Positions 1 through 10,838 of a stretch of 64,000 nucleotides of DNA are shown piece by piece. The stretch comes from Flabesymbios commensalis (Eukaryota > Annelida > Polychaeta > Terebellida > Flabelligeridae), in the NCBI GenBank assembly GCA_964017125.1, contig OZ024908.1, positions 86,972,618-87,036,617 of the forward strand, in the 5' to 3' direction. The notes beneath the pieces were generated by a model that saw only the letters and a list, made by a program, of their open reading frames with translations, did not search any database and had not been told where the DNA came from. The stretch's first letter is position 1; every line of letters starts with the position of its first letter. A program made the translations under genes and the position numbers.

Positions 1-817
1 TTCATTTTATTTCATTTTTTTACTAAAATGAGATATTTGTATTTCATGGACGGGCCGCCACTCGGCCGTCAGCAGGCTATGTGGGCAGGTGAGAACACGC
101 TGCATATAGCCACGTCATGCCCCCACTCTAACTGGTACCGCCACTCGTTTATCAGGTAATGCTTTATTGCAGATGTGACGTTTTAATGCCACGAACCGAT
201 AGACGAGATCAACCTGCCTATTAAATGATTAACCATTGCATTTTATCTACCAAATGTTCCCATATGGGAACAGCTTTTTATCAACAAAACGTTGCTTGTA
301 TTTAGATACACTGGTATGATAATCAGATAATTAGTCGGCGAAATATGAATAGACTTATATTAGAAAAACGTAACTGATTACATTTCCCATGTCAAATTTC
401 GCACGTGCAGCCCTCTCAATATCCTCGTATTGCGCCCACACTACTCTTGTCGTGGTTGGCGCGCTATTCAGTAATTATTATTGGTGGTATACATTATTAT
501 TGTCTCCCGTGGACAGCCATGCGTACACGCACTATAGGCCTACACTAACGCGCCTCGGGTCCTAGATCTCGTCATTCATCGTGGCTTATAATCGGCCGTT
601 AATAGACTAAGACCCCGACATGTTTTTAATTATTGTTTTTAATTATTTTTATCGATAAGTCCTACTTGAAACATATCAGATTTTTTTCTATCGCCAAAAT
701 CAGCCGTAGCCTGCATAAGATGTCAATTTTATTGTTGCAGGGGATAATTTGCCGCAGAAAAATAACAGTTGCGAATGTCAAAACTACTTATTGTGTAGAA
801 ATAACCCAAAATTGGGT
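1..817. other. No recognised feature
   Basis: AT-rich sequence without a coding exon, RNA gene or repeat that I can identify. Short open frames here, such as one at 633-857, have no protein-like composition or recognisable motif. Confidence 0.5.
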
Positions 818-917
818 ATTCTGTACTCTTAGAATAAATTGCATATCAATTACCTGACGAGGTGAATATTTTTAGTAGGAATTGATAAAAAAAAGTTGTT
901 TTTGATATGCTCACATA
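818..917 (+). repeat. Left remnant of ~240-bp tandem array, cut off by an insertion
   Basis: The stretch with TTACCTGACGAGGTGAATAT followed by GATAAAAAAAAGTTG and GATATGCTCACATA matches the unit repeated at 11035-12920. It stops at the sequence GCTCACATA (909-917), and the array resumes with the same nine bases at 11035. The gap between is therefore an insertion and this is the array's left flank. Confidence 0.75.
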
Positions 918-948
918 GGTCATCAAGTCAGAGGTGTCGTGGGTGACA

Positions 949-1312
949 TGGCATGTTGACCTGTTCGGCCCCCACCAACGATCACCTGCACAGCCCTGTG
1001 TTATCCCAGCAAACACAAAACACTTGTATAACATTTATACAATGTCGGCCCAACGTCTTCGACGTTGGTCCAACATTGTATAAAGTCATACAAATGCTTT
1101 GTGTTCACTGGGACGAGCCTGTGAGTGTGAGTTCACAAGTGCGCTAATAGTAGGCCTTATACACAAGCTGTCCAGCACGCTCTAGCCTCTTGTAAGTGAG
1201 ATGACCTGTTCGGCCCCCATTAGCGATAGCCTGTTCGCCCCTCAGTCCAGCCCTGTGTGTTAGTGCGCTAAGCTGTCTGGCACACTCTTGTTAACTTGTT
1301 CGGCCCCCTAAT
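949..1312 (-). repeat. Subterminal motif cluster TTCGGCCCCC (left end of layer 1)
   Basis: At least three copies of CTGTTCGGCCCCC or close variants occur, near 959, 1207 and 1297. They are the inverse of the GGGGCCGAACAGG copies at the right end (10963-11020). Such inverted clusters resemble multiple transposase-binding sites in subterminal regions. That role is inference. Confidence 0.6.
1005..1112. mobile_element. Palindromic MITE, CCCAGCAAACAC family (TTTGTATAAC class)
   Basis: A 108-bp near-palindrome starts CCCAGCAAACACAAAACAC and ends with its complement, GCTTTGTGTTCACTGGG. The centre is CGTCTTCGACG. The family recurs throughout the window, and other copies show the same ends and centre. 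It is non-coding and could fold into one long hairpin. Confidence 0.8.
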
Positions 1313-1736
1313 TAAAATTTATAAAACATTGTCGTAGATCTAGTGTTGTCAATTATAAGTAGCACAACCATTCATAGTGATGATCAATATGTGAAATATT
1401 TAAATACAATAGGGTTTATATGTAAATCAGCAGACAAAGTGTCATGCGGCACTTAGGCCTATAGGCCCTATGTGTATAGATGGCGAAAATCGCAACTGGC
1501 GACTGAGAGTCTGGCGTAATGCAAGGTGGGTCTAATTTACTGACAACTAATTATGTTGTATAAAGCTTGCTATTGACCATTCAGAGTCGGTACCGGTATC
1601 TTGCATGAGTAAAATCGGCCGGGCATTGATTAAATTATGTGTATGTCTAAGATTAGAAAAAAACACATTTTATATAAAACATTATTTTATTGAAGCATAT
1701 CAGAAAAAAATATTAAATACATTAATATGAAATTTT
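1313..1736. other. Layer 1 interior, nothing recognised
   Basis: AT-rich, no coding or repeat structure that I can identify. Confidence 0.4.
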
Positions 1737-1877
1737 CCCAGTATTGGGCTAACGTATCGTGTTTGCTGGGATATACCTTACACGATACACTGACGCATTG
1801 TCGGCTTAATGTTGGCCCAGTGTCACAGACTATGGTCCGCCATTGAACCAGCATTGGTTCAGTGTATCGTGTTAGGG
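1737..1877. mobile_element. Palindromic MITE, CCCAGCAAACAC family (CACGATACA class)
   Basis: Half of one copy ends CGTGTTTGCTGGG near 1771. A fuller copy follows, opening TTACACGATACACTGACGCA and closing CAGTGTATCGTGTTAGGG. The centre carries GTGTCACAGACTATGG, a variant of the usual GCGTCGCAGACGG core. Confidence 0.65.
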
Positions 1878-2769
1878 TAGGGCAATACCATGTGAGATTT
1901 TAACTAATATTTCAATATAGATCTTAAATATAACATTATTTTTATATAGACTTCTGGTAAATTTAACACTTTGTTAAAATTAGCCTATATAGGCCTAGTC
2001 ACCGACTTGCTTTCACTTTATCCGTGTTACTCAGACATGCATAGACATATATACAGTTGACATAAATAGGCATAAATAGACACTCGGTGAGCAGTAGGCC
2101 AACCCTGTACAGATGACACAAGTTGAGTTGTTAACAACAGAGCGATACCTCGGAGAAGGTGAGTGTTACCAGTTGTCAAGGCTGGAGTGAAAGCTTGGAA
2201 TGAAACTGTGAGTGATAATAAAAACTGGGTACTTCAAATCAATATAATTTTTATAATATCAATGTAAGAAAGAGCGGAAATATATTCAAAATTAGTTGTT
2301 TCAAAATATATGAAATGATAATAACCGCGGCAATGTCTACACACGCGATGATCTGATCGTGCTTAAAGGTGAAATGACCTGCTTCATTTGTTTACAAATT
2401 GTGAATTATTGTATAGTTTTAAAGGATTCATAGATAAGTAAATATGTTGGAGGCCTATATAAAGGCTCATAATATTATATCAGTTCTAGTTTCCAACGCG
2501 ATAGACCTGTTCATCATAGGGGGCCGAACGGGTAGAATGTACGTAGGGGCCTACTTGGGGGCCGAACAGGCAATGCTTGGGAGCCAAACGTAAGGATAGA
2601 AATGTTAAATTCGTGGTACAAAGAATCAATATTATAACAGTAAATTGAACTAACATTGGAAGGGTTGTTCTAAAACTTCACGACGTTTCGACTCACTTAC
2701 TACGGCATTTTTTCTGTAATTTCTGGGCTTTCTGATTTGCTCTAGATTGTTCTAGGGCTGGGGCTGAAC
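1878..2769. other. Layer 1 interior with GGGGGCCGAACGGG copies at 2516-2590
   Basis: No coding signal. The motif GGGGGCCGAACGGGTAG occurs near 2520 and a variant GGGGGCCGAACAGG near 2560, in the same orientation as at the right end of layer 1. Confidence 0.5.
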
Positions 2770-2778
2770 ATAATTAAG

Positions 2779-3577
2779 GATATCTCGAAAACCCCCTCGC
2801 CCCTCGACCCTAATTTTTTTTTTTTTTTTTTTTGATAGACTAGTCTTTTTTAAAATTTGGGAAACAATATCAGGTCGATGTTGGCTCACCGTCTGCGACG
2901 CTGGCCTAACATTGGCTGAAAGCCTCATGTACATTTTGGGAGAGGCACGATACGCAATATATGCGGGCACTTGATTAGGCGTATAATAGATTGACATCTG
3001 AGTCCCACCACGCTGGCCCAACAGTGTTCCGGTCCAATGATAGCTAAGCACAGCAAGCACTAAGCATTGAACCAATGTTGGATTTTTGCTGGCCCAACGT
3101 CTGTAACGCTGGCCCACCGCTTGTGATGCCGGTGCCAAAGCGTGTGACTGAATGAAACTGGCGAGTGACATGCCAGGTGATATGACTGGCAAGTGTTTTT
3201 TTGCGCACTAAAAAACAAGAGGCATTCAATCCCATGCTTGGGTTAATATACATAACAGTTAAAGTTAGACAAGCGTCCTAAACAGTGACTCAACATTAAA
3301 ATGTGTTCGGCCAGCTGTAGGCCTATGTGTATTGATAAAAATATAATCGATGGCCACTCATTAAACAAGATACATTAAACCAACGTCGGGTGGATGCTGG
3401 ACCAGTGTAGCAGACGGTCAGCCAACATCACTTGATAGCCAGGTTAGCATCAGAATTTTATTATTATACAAAATTTATAAGTATATGAACAAATAAAAAA
3501 TGTTTTTGAAATTAAGTCGAGGGTCGAGGGTCGTGGGTCGTGGGTCGAGGGGGTCGAGGGGGTTTTCGAGATACCCC
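2779..3577. mobile_element. ~800-bp TIR element with 9-bp target duplication, copy 1
   Basis: The left terminus GATATCTCGAAAACCCCCTC is mirrored at the right by GAGGGGGTTTTCGAGATACC. Direct repeats ATAATTAAG flank it at 2770-2778 and 3578-3586. The nine-base duplication points to a Mutator-like non-autonomous element, by inference. The interior includes GCGACGCTGGCC-type segments like those of the palindromic MITE family, and open frames on the minus strand (2752-3253) that look incidental. A near-identical second copy lies at 24487-25239. Confidence 0.8.
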
Positions 3578-4215
3578 ATAATTAAGGATAAACAATTTTA
3601 ATGATTAGGTTATATGTTATCTGGTATTATTCCGGCCTGTTTTCACAATGTAGGCCTAGGAGCAGATGAGCAGGCTGTTCAGCCAGTTGTGTCTCGCGGT
3701 TCAGTGTAGTAGTAGTAGGCCTATAGTATAGCTGTATTATGTACCACGGTAGGGGGGCGAACGGGTAACGCTCTGGGCCCGATTGCAGGAAAGAAGATCA
3801 TCTTGTGTGGGTTTAAACCCGAAAATTAGATCAGCTAATCCCTTTGATTAGCTCGGTTGCAGGAACGTAATAACTTTGTGATTAGACGATCTTCTATTTA
3901 ATCCGAATTTTACTAAATATCCGACATGATTTCTGTATCACGGAAATGTGTACCACATCATACATAATCGATTTGTTTTTCATTAGAACGGCCAAATCAC
4001 CTAACTAGGCTACCGTCACTGATAGTAGGGCCTAATGAACCACCAGGTTCTACTAGACTGACCTATATCTGTACATAGGGCATATTTATATACTCCATAA
4101 CCATGGTAACGTCTAACATGGTAATGTAAAACATTTAAATGTTTGGGGGCTGTAGGCCTATAATTATGAATAAACATAATATAACCTAATGCGATACATG
4201 TGGACGAATTATATT

Positions 4216-4260
4216 CATAATTCAAATGTAGACTACAGTGTAGTCTACATTTGAATTATG
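4216..4260. repeat. Perfect 21-bp inverted repeat
   Basis: CATAATTCAAATGTAGACTAC is followed after three bases by its exact complement. It lies alone within layer 2, and no larger element around it was recognised. Confidence 0.85.
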
Positions 4261-5083
4261 AATGTTAGTCTAAAATTATATTAAATGGGCATCAAAATAT
4301 ATTAAACCTCATTGACCTAAGAAACTGCCTTGCTGTCACGATATGGAATAGTAAAGAATCTATGTTTAAAATACCATAGGCTTATCACCATATAGAGCCC
4401 ATAATATAGGGCCTACACATGGGCCTAAATGTATAATTATTTTGACATAGGCCTATACGAAAGCTGGCCTAACTAGATCGTTCGTTGTTAGGCTTATGCG
4501 TAATGTAATAATTAATTATTAATTAAAGTTGCAAGATAGACAATCAGCCTCGGGAAACTTGTTTATATTCTAAGGCAATATTATCCTTCAATAATTATTT
4601 AGGCCGACCATTATAACCCTTTCAAGAAGTGATTTCCCTATGCCTAGCTGTATCAAATAGTACCAAAGGTCTACTCAATTTCCCTGAAATAAAAAGTCCT
4701 GACATTTTTTATATCTCTCTAGAGGCAATGTCATATCCCCTGCTTTTTTGTTGTCTACAGGCATACAGTTTAGTGAAATAATCATACCTCTGGCAGTAAT
4801 GATCAAATGTTCATTTGATACCTATTTCGTGAAGTTTGCATGAGATAAATAATTGAAACAAACAATTTTTTTCAAATGTCCTCCCGAGGGTCTATAACTA
4901 TAAGGTTATAAGTAGTTATATCTAGCTCCAATGATGAACAATTACATTTGTTTAACAGGTGCGCTCAATCTGTAGTCTATATGCCCACCATAGAGTGATG
5001 TGTACAGGTAGGTGTCTTTTTTTATAGCATAGCTGTTTTTTAAGGTTAGTCTATAAAAAGTGACACCAGTGCCACACGAGCCA
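4261..5083. other. Layer 2 interior, nothing recognised
   Basis: AT-rich sequence rich in the hexamer AGGCCT but with no coding or RNA signal. Confidence 0.4.
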
Positions 5084-5626
5084 ATAACCAGGTGGGGGCT
5101 GACCGCAGATTAAAGTACGTACTCCCTTTGAAGTACGTACTTAGATTGAGGTATGTCCGTACATCGATCTAAGTACACCTTGAACTTCACTTTTACAAAT
5201 GGGTACTCGCATTTGTTATTTTATTACTCCTTTGCAACTTGAAATGTTATTGGTTGAATGGTTTATTTTCGAACATTGATAATCAAGCTATTAAATTATT
5301 CATAACAGGAACTTCCATTTATTTTCTGTTTACCTGAATAAAATCAAGACTTTTGCAACAGGCTGAATTTTTGTTTTCATCCCTTTGTCCTGGAACTGTT
5401 GAGCATTTGCCAGCTACTAGAAATTGTTTACTTGAAAGAGCACATTTCATTGTACAACATGTATTTTCTAAAAACTGTTTTTCATGTTTGGAAAATTATA
5501 TATTTAACTTTATATCTGTTCCACTGAGGGCGTACTTAGATTGAAGTATAGGGTGTACTCTAAAGGAAGTACGTACCTTAATGGAAGTACGGACCATGAG
5601 GCATGTGACTCTATGGCAGAACTTTA

Positions 5627-5940
5627 TAGTCGGGTTGCCATATGGCCAATTTTTACTCTACCTTGCATTTTGGAAACCCTAAAGTTTTTTTGCTGTTTTG
5701 ATATGCTGAGATAGTCTACTTTAAGAATCCACTTGGCGCAATTTGTGGTAGGTTGAGCATTTTGCATAATTTAACAAAATCCAAAATGGCCGCCGGTTTT
5801 TATTATCAATTCAAATTTTTGTTACTATTTGTGATAAAGCAACATATAATACCTCATTTTCGTGTATGAAGTACCTGGTAAATCGATTGTTGGCATTAAT
5901 AATGCAATTGAAGGTCAAGGTCACATCGAAAGGTCAAGTT
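5627..5940 (+). repeat. Left terminal inverted repeat of layer 4 transposon
   Basis: It matches the right end in inverse with about 90% visible identity over most of its length. Its inner end carries AAGGTCAAGGTCAC (5911-5924) and AAAGGTCAAG (5929-5938). Confidence 0.85.
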
Positions 5941-6025
5941 CAACTGGTATTAAAAGGCAAGGTTACTAAGAAAGCTGTCTGCTTATCTAATTCAATCCAA
6001 CATTTAGTCACAGGAGGCAGTAATA

Positions 6026-7720
6026 TTGGGCTATGCTATCAAATTATATCACCTTATTGGGTTCAAGGAGATGATGCAAGAGCTTCATAGTTGTGGTTAT
6101 ATAGTAAGCTATGACGAAGATGTCAAGTTTAAGCAATGCTCAGCACTCTTCCTCCAAGAGAAACGGCTCTTGTCCCAGGATCCCCCTTCAATTGTGCATG
6201 GTCTGATTTCGGCATGGTTTGATAACTTTGATTTTGTGGTGTTTACGCCAAATGGGTGTCGTGAAACCCATTAGAATTCATGGAGAATTCTGGCATTGTC
6301 AGTTCCTGTAGTGATGTGAACACCTCAGAGTTGTGTGCAGCTACTGACATGGGGTATGATGAAGACTCGTACTAACTCGAAGACGCATACTAACATGCAG
6401 CGGCAAAATCTAGTATAGTAGAGAGTAGCTTCCTGACAAAAAATGCTGGTGGCATGACTGTACCTCTTCTGCCCAAACAAGAAGCTGCAAAGGTAGATAT
6501 TTATTCACACTGCGCAGCTCCTTCACTCCACCATACACATCCCAAAAAACCCCTACCCAATACCATCAATCCTGCTGTGACACTGTCTGACCAGGACCTC
6601 TGGTCAAAATCAGACATAAATGCTGTACAACAAAGTTTAAAACGAGCACAAAAGGAGGACAATTAATGGTTGATAAACAATATCGCAGGAGTGAAAAGTC
6701 TGGAGAATATGAAGTTGAATATCTCAAATGACTCGCGAATCTTCTGAATCTGCTACCCTTCTTCCTGCGACACAATGTCATTATGGCCTTCTTACTGATA
6801 TCCCGCCAACCCACATTGATACTGTCCTGACAAGCATGACCTATACACAGAGAAATTCCTGAATAATTTGGCGATGAAGCAAATTTGCCTTATAGCTGAT
6901 ATGCAACTATACAAACTTGCCATGCAGATCATGTGGTCTGATGCAATGCGACCTGGAGCCATGCACACACTGTCCTTGTGCCTGGGTTCCATTAATACTA
7001 TCATGAAGGGGTTAGGCCTTAAAGAATATATCCAGGCAGCCTATTAGGGCATACCAAAAATGTTAAATGGAAATAACTGGTAACGTGATGTTCGCGGATT
7101 CCACATGGTGTCTTCTGGTCCAGTTCTCAAAGTTATGTTTAATGCTCTGCATCCAGATGACACTGCTAAATTTCAAAGAGGCCATGACTTCTACCTTATA
7201 GAGAGTAAGTGAGCCATCAACGGGAAGGTTGTGGGTGGATGGCTTTATCAAGTCACCATCGTTCACAAGTATCTTCGAGCTGAGCGAGAGGGAGACTGGT
7301 TGCTGCATCACTTCTACCTCAGAGTTATGTCGCGATATTTCCATGATTGTGCAGAAAGCGACATAAAGCAATATTCACTCACTCGGAGATATTTTACCAT
7401 ATTTTTTCATTCCGGGGATTATGCCAGGTATATACTAGCTATTCATTTTTAAGAGATGAGACAGATAGCTGGAGAAGGCATAAAGACAGACTTCCTCAAA
7501 GGCAGTCATGTATGCCGGCACAATGCTGGAAAGCTGTGTTTCAAGATCAATTTGAAAAGCAGACCATGATTAGGTATGACTGGGGTAGGAGTGTTCTAAG
7601 GTGACGCACAATGTCCCCCAAACAGCGAGCTGGTAGGGTAGTCACTCACCCTGTACTCCAAAAAATGGCTAAGTTCATGGAGAACATGTTTGTTGAAGAT
7701 AAACGTCATCTTGGTAATGA
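6026..7720 (+). pseudogene. N-terminal half of decayed transposon protein
   Basis: Several blocks match a protein family found in many copies in invertebrate and fish genomes. They are 6026-6271 (ends FDFVVFTPNGCRETH, like the family's DNxDxNxxTLDGxxTFHGMG region), 6862-7047 (LCLGSINTIMKGLGLKEYI, like LGSIGxxMxGSGL), 7231-7440 (RAEREGDWLLHHF followed by a YFHDCAESD block, like RAERTGDWxLHLxxxxxMLPYFxAAGH), and 7614-7720. The blocks follow family order but are separated by in-frame stops (for example at 7048) and frame changes, so no functional product is expected. The function of this N-terminal region is not known to me. Confidence 0.65.
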
Positions 7721-8181
7721 CTGTCATTCTACATCAGCAAATTCCACTGACTCAATGGAGACTACCTGATACACATATTAATTTCCCGAAACACAAAGAG
7801 AAAGAGGAGAGAACGAGAAGGCGGGCAATAAATGATGATCGCATATTGTGTAAGATTGATAGTCATGACAACCCCCTTACACTGCCTCAAGTTTATCCCT
7901 TGCAGAATGTTGTCAATGGCAGAACTGCTAGTAAAAATGTTTATTCACACAACTGCCTTGAAATTGGCACGAAACTGGTGAAAAGCTTCATACGCAGCCT
8001 GCCCCAGGGGTTTTATGCATCAATCAAGACAAAATTGGTGTCACTGGAAGTGCTTAAGAAGGGAGTCAAATTAGGCGAACTAGCTGCTAATGACATGGAT
8101 TCCTTCTTCAATTGCACAATCCTTATTGGTCAGAAATTATTAGTTGTCCATGACCTGTCCATGAGCTGCCTCCTTTATTGA
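7690..8181 (+). pseudogene. Middle segment of the same transposon protein
   Basis: A 163-residue open stretch, of which the part from about residue 30 is family-like: a KEKEERTRRRAINDDRIL segment, then LPQVYPLQNVVNGRTASKNV, then a KTKLVSLEVLKKGVKLGELA segment ahead of the nuclease-like part. It lies between the N-terminal blocks and the nuclease-like block, in the order expected for the family. The upstream start is arbitrary because the original reading frame is broken on both sides. Confidence 0.55.
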
Positions 8182-8221
8182 CCAATATGGGGACCTTAGA
8201 CAGGGTACCAAATCATCACTG

Positions 8222-8979
8222 ATGGCAAAGCATCCTGTTTACATCGCATATCAGCCTGTTTCAGATGTTGAGATGGCTGACGGAAATACACTGCTGTACC
8301 ACATTGCATGGCCACATAATGGTACAGTCTCCATTATTGCAGAAAGTATGGATTCGCGTTTGAGCAGTGGTACGATTAATTATCACCCACCACTTGCATT
8401 GTCATCCCACAAAATTATTGTCTGTCAGGATCGTTTCCTTGATGTTTCTCCCAAGAGTCATGAGCGGTCCAAACGCATGGGTGCTTATACTCCCCCTGCA
8501 TAGGTGAGCTTAAGCTCCGGACAACACTCTCGCCACGAGAACAAATCTTGAGGAGCACCACCAACAAGCAAGTCTTTCTCGAACTCCTCTCAAAATGTTC
8601 CATGAGAGAAGGGATTGAAGTAACTGGAGAACGGTACATGATGTTTTGATTCTGTTGATGTACTTCATTGAGAAGAAAAAAAAACGAGGAAACATCTACA
8701 TGACGCGTTTTCATGGCCGGGCCATTGATGTGAAGGCATATACCATCATGCTTGATCCCAAATGTTCACAGTTTCTTAGTGTATCAGGTTGTGATACAAA
8801 TGGCTATTTCTTTCGCAAAGGTAACCTAATTGTTCTACGCCTTTTGCGGAACAATGACTATCCACTCCTCCACTCATTGATGGGAGAAGAAACAAACTCT
8901 CAATCTGAGGTGGTTCAGGCTGGGATGGAATTCTTTTATCATCTTTATGGTGAAAAGGGACATTTTGGAACCTCAGACT
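8222..8979 (+). pseudogene. PIN/XPG-like nuclease region of transposon protein, degraded
   Basis: Two adjacent open stretches. The first (8222-8503) carries LLYHIAWPHNGTVSIIAESM and a region corresponding to the family's FDGY/KxxEHxRR segment. The second (about 8634-8979) carries HDVLILLMYF, recalling the acidic TDVLxLL motif, then FLSVSGCDTNGYFFRKGN. The latter matches the SGCDTxSxxxGKGK signature that I interpret as the helix-turn-helix of FEN1/XPG-type nucleases. The segment that should separate two acidic motifs appears to be missing, so catalysis would be lost. Nuclease identity is inferred from motif form, not from a search. Confidence 0.6.
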
Positions 8980-9363
8980 AAAATCTACCAGAGGTGCATG
9001 TCAAACATGCCTCCAATCAAGGCCTTGCCTTCCACTTCGCCCAATTTTGCTTTACATATGAAGCGTGCCCATCTTCATGTAATGATGTGGAAATCTCCTG
9101 CTAAAAGAGCTCCTCCTACTGCAGCTGCTGCTGCAAACATCAGCAAGGTTGGGTGGGAGGTGCCTGATGGTGTAGTATTCATACCAGGTATTCATACAGG
9201 CTCACCAGTTCAAATTATGAGAGAACTGTCATGTGGGTGCAGGTCAGAGCAGGCATGTGCTGGAGGAGCGTGTGGCTGTCAAGCAAAGCACATACCATGC
9301 ACCACACACTGCAAATGTACAGGATTGTGTGTAGCAATCCACATAGTGTGGACAAATCAGTAG
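8947..9363 (+). pseudogene. C-terminal CXC-type cysteine cluster of transposon protein
   Basis: In a frame shifted from the preceding block, residues read RCMSNMPPIKALPSTSPNF and MWKSPAKRAPPT, then GWEVPDGVVFIPG. A cysteine-rich tail follows, LSCGCRSEQACAGGACGCQ then IPCTTHCKCTG. The spacing C-x-C, C-x4-C-x-C, C-x3-C-x-C resembles the Tesmin/TSO1-like CXC zinc-binding module seen at the end of this transposon protein family. The last few residues before the stop no longer look family-like. Confidence 0.65.
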
Positions 9364-9569
9364 ATATGGAAGATGATGACGATGATGAAGAGGCCGGTGA
9401 AATAGATCGACATTCATCACTTGTCAAGTCAACACTGGCCCATTTATTTTTTCAATTGTGTCAAATTTTCAATTTTAAATGTTTTTGTGACCTTTACCTC
9501 CGTACGATACATTGTACCATAAGCAGTAAAATATGCCCATACATTCATTGTACATTGTTCTGTAGTAAA

Positions 9570-9881
9570 ATGCACATGACCTTGACCTCTCGATGTGACC
9601 TTGACCTTCAATTGCATTATTAATGCCAAAAAATGATTTACCAGGTATTTCATACACGAAAATGAGGTATTATATGTTGCTCTATCACAAATAGTGACAA
9701 AAATATGAATTAATAATAGTAGCTGGCGGCCATTTTGGATTTTGGTAAATTATGCAAAATGCTCAACCTACCACAAATTGCGCCAAGTGGATTCTTAAAG
9801 TAGACTATATCAGCATATCAAAACAGTAGAAAAAGTTTGGGGTTTCTGAAATGCAAGGTTCTGGAGCTGGCAACCCGACTA
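9570..9881 (-). repeat. Right terminal inverted repeat of layer 4 transposon
   Basis: It is the inverse of 5627-5940. The inner part holds TGACCTTGACCT and TGTGACCTTGACCTT (9577-9609), that is, four AGGTCA half-sites in the minus orientation. Confidence 0.85.
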
Positions 9882-9941
9882 TTAACAGCACATTCCTAAT
9901 TTTCCAGACATAGGACTGCTCTATAAATTTGCTGATTTAAT

Positions 9942-10146
9942 ATTTCAATTTATCTTTTCTAAAGTCCATTATTTCTTTTAGTTGGCAATAGATATTATCT
10001 ACTTCAAATTGATAAATGTTTACCCCTTGTTGCACTTTCAGCTTCACAGTTGAAAGCATGGCCTCTAACAAAGTCAGAGCTCCTGTGAATTCAGTAGCCT
10101 GCTTATCATTGGACAGACTCTGACTATTGGACCAATGAAATAATGT
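9942..10146 (-). other. Open stretch in layer 3, function unknown
   Basis: On the minus strand about 68 codons are open, reading NSQSLSNDKQATEFTGALTL and then VQQGVNIYQFEVDNIYCQL before a stop. Composition is protein-like, with alternating hydrophobic and charged residues. It lies just outside the layer 4 transposon, in the right half of layer 3. It may be a relic of a transposase, but I recognise no motif. Confidence 0.25.
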
Positions 10147-10296
10147 GTTTCAAATGAATGGGGGCACAACAAGTGAGTGCCCTATCAAACCAAAATGAGG
10201 CTGCAGGCGTATTTCAATCGACGTACTGCACACCTCAATGGAAGTACGTACTTCAAAGGAAGTACGTACTTTAATCTGCGGTCGGTCCCTGATAAC

Positions 10297-10838
10297 AGAC
10301 AGCATAGACCTACTGCCCATCACTAGCCTATACCAGTTGTATACCACCACAGCAGACTCACATCACCATCTGCGGTACCATGGGCATATCGGCAGAAACA
10401 TATTTCACTAAAAGACATTAGATCTGTTGCATCATGATCTTTTATTTTCTTGATAATACTACTAAGCCTAGTCTAAACGTATTTTAGTCTTCTATATTCA
10501 CAATGACAAAGGCTTGGTCAGCATCCAGTGGTGTGCACACTAGCCTGTAGGCCTACGTTTGTGCGTCATTCATGTAGGAACGCACTCGCTTAAAAACAGA
10601 TGAGTAAAATTGATCAATGGATATTATAATGTTTGTGCTAGTGACTTTAACCTGAGCGACATAAATCGATCCAATATGTTTCTTATATTGATTGCACACT
10701 AATATCGGTAATATTTTAAACTCGGTTTGTCCATTATTCATAGTTTTGAAGTCGTTAATCTTGACAGGCATTAACTTTAAACCACCTCCAGAGCAGGGTT
10801 AAACTTACGACGATTTCTGATACGAGATTAACTTTAAT
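10297..10838. other. Right part of layer 2, nothing recognised
   Basis: AT-rich, non-coding as far as can be seen. The outer inverted repeat of layer 2 begins at its right edge. Confidence 0.4.

Larger units (their letters stand above)
5627..9881 (+). mobile_element. Layer 4: ~4.26-kb DNA transposon with long TIRs (Academ-like)
   Basis: Terminal inverted repeats of roughly 280-310 bp (5627-5940 and about 9570-9881) begin TAGTCGGGTTGCCA, with flanking TTA at 5624-5626 and 9882-9884. The interior encodes pieces of one large protein on the plus strand: several blocks between 6026 and 7720, then 7690-8181, 8222-8503, 8634-8979 and 8980-9360. A three-base duplication and a PIN/XPG-like nuclease with a CXC-type cysteine cluster fit the Academ superfamily. 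That assignment rests on remembered family motifs and is inference. TTA alone would also fit PIF/Harbinger, but the protein does not. Many stops and frame changes show it is inactive. Confidence 0.7.
5089..10291. mobile_element. Layer 3: GTACGTACTT-rich TIR element, nested in layer 2
   Basis: The left arm (from about 5101, GACCGCAGATTAAAGTACGT) is matched in inverse by the right arm ending about 10283. Both carry tandem GTACGTACTTCC-type motifs. Direct repeats ATAAC sit at 5084-5088 and 10292-10296. Removing the nested 4.26-kb transposon leaves about 0.94 kb, close to the 948-bp related copy at 21566-22513. A 5-bp duplication does not by itself fix the superfamily. A further inverted copy of the motif at 5526-5597 suggests internal rearrangement. 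Confidence 0.65.

Noticed and set aside
1005-1112. microRNA precursor from the palindromic hairpins
   Set aside because: The hairpins belong to a dispersed MITE family of about 100 bp with matching ends. Nothing in the sequence favours a processed small RNA.
2752-3253. Minus-strand open frames of 146 and 69 codons
   Set aside because: They lie in a TIR element, run through an A/T tract, and have no recognisable domain. The homologous copy at 24.5-25.0 kb does not keep the same frame open.
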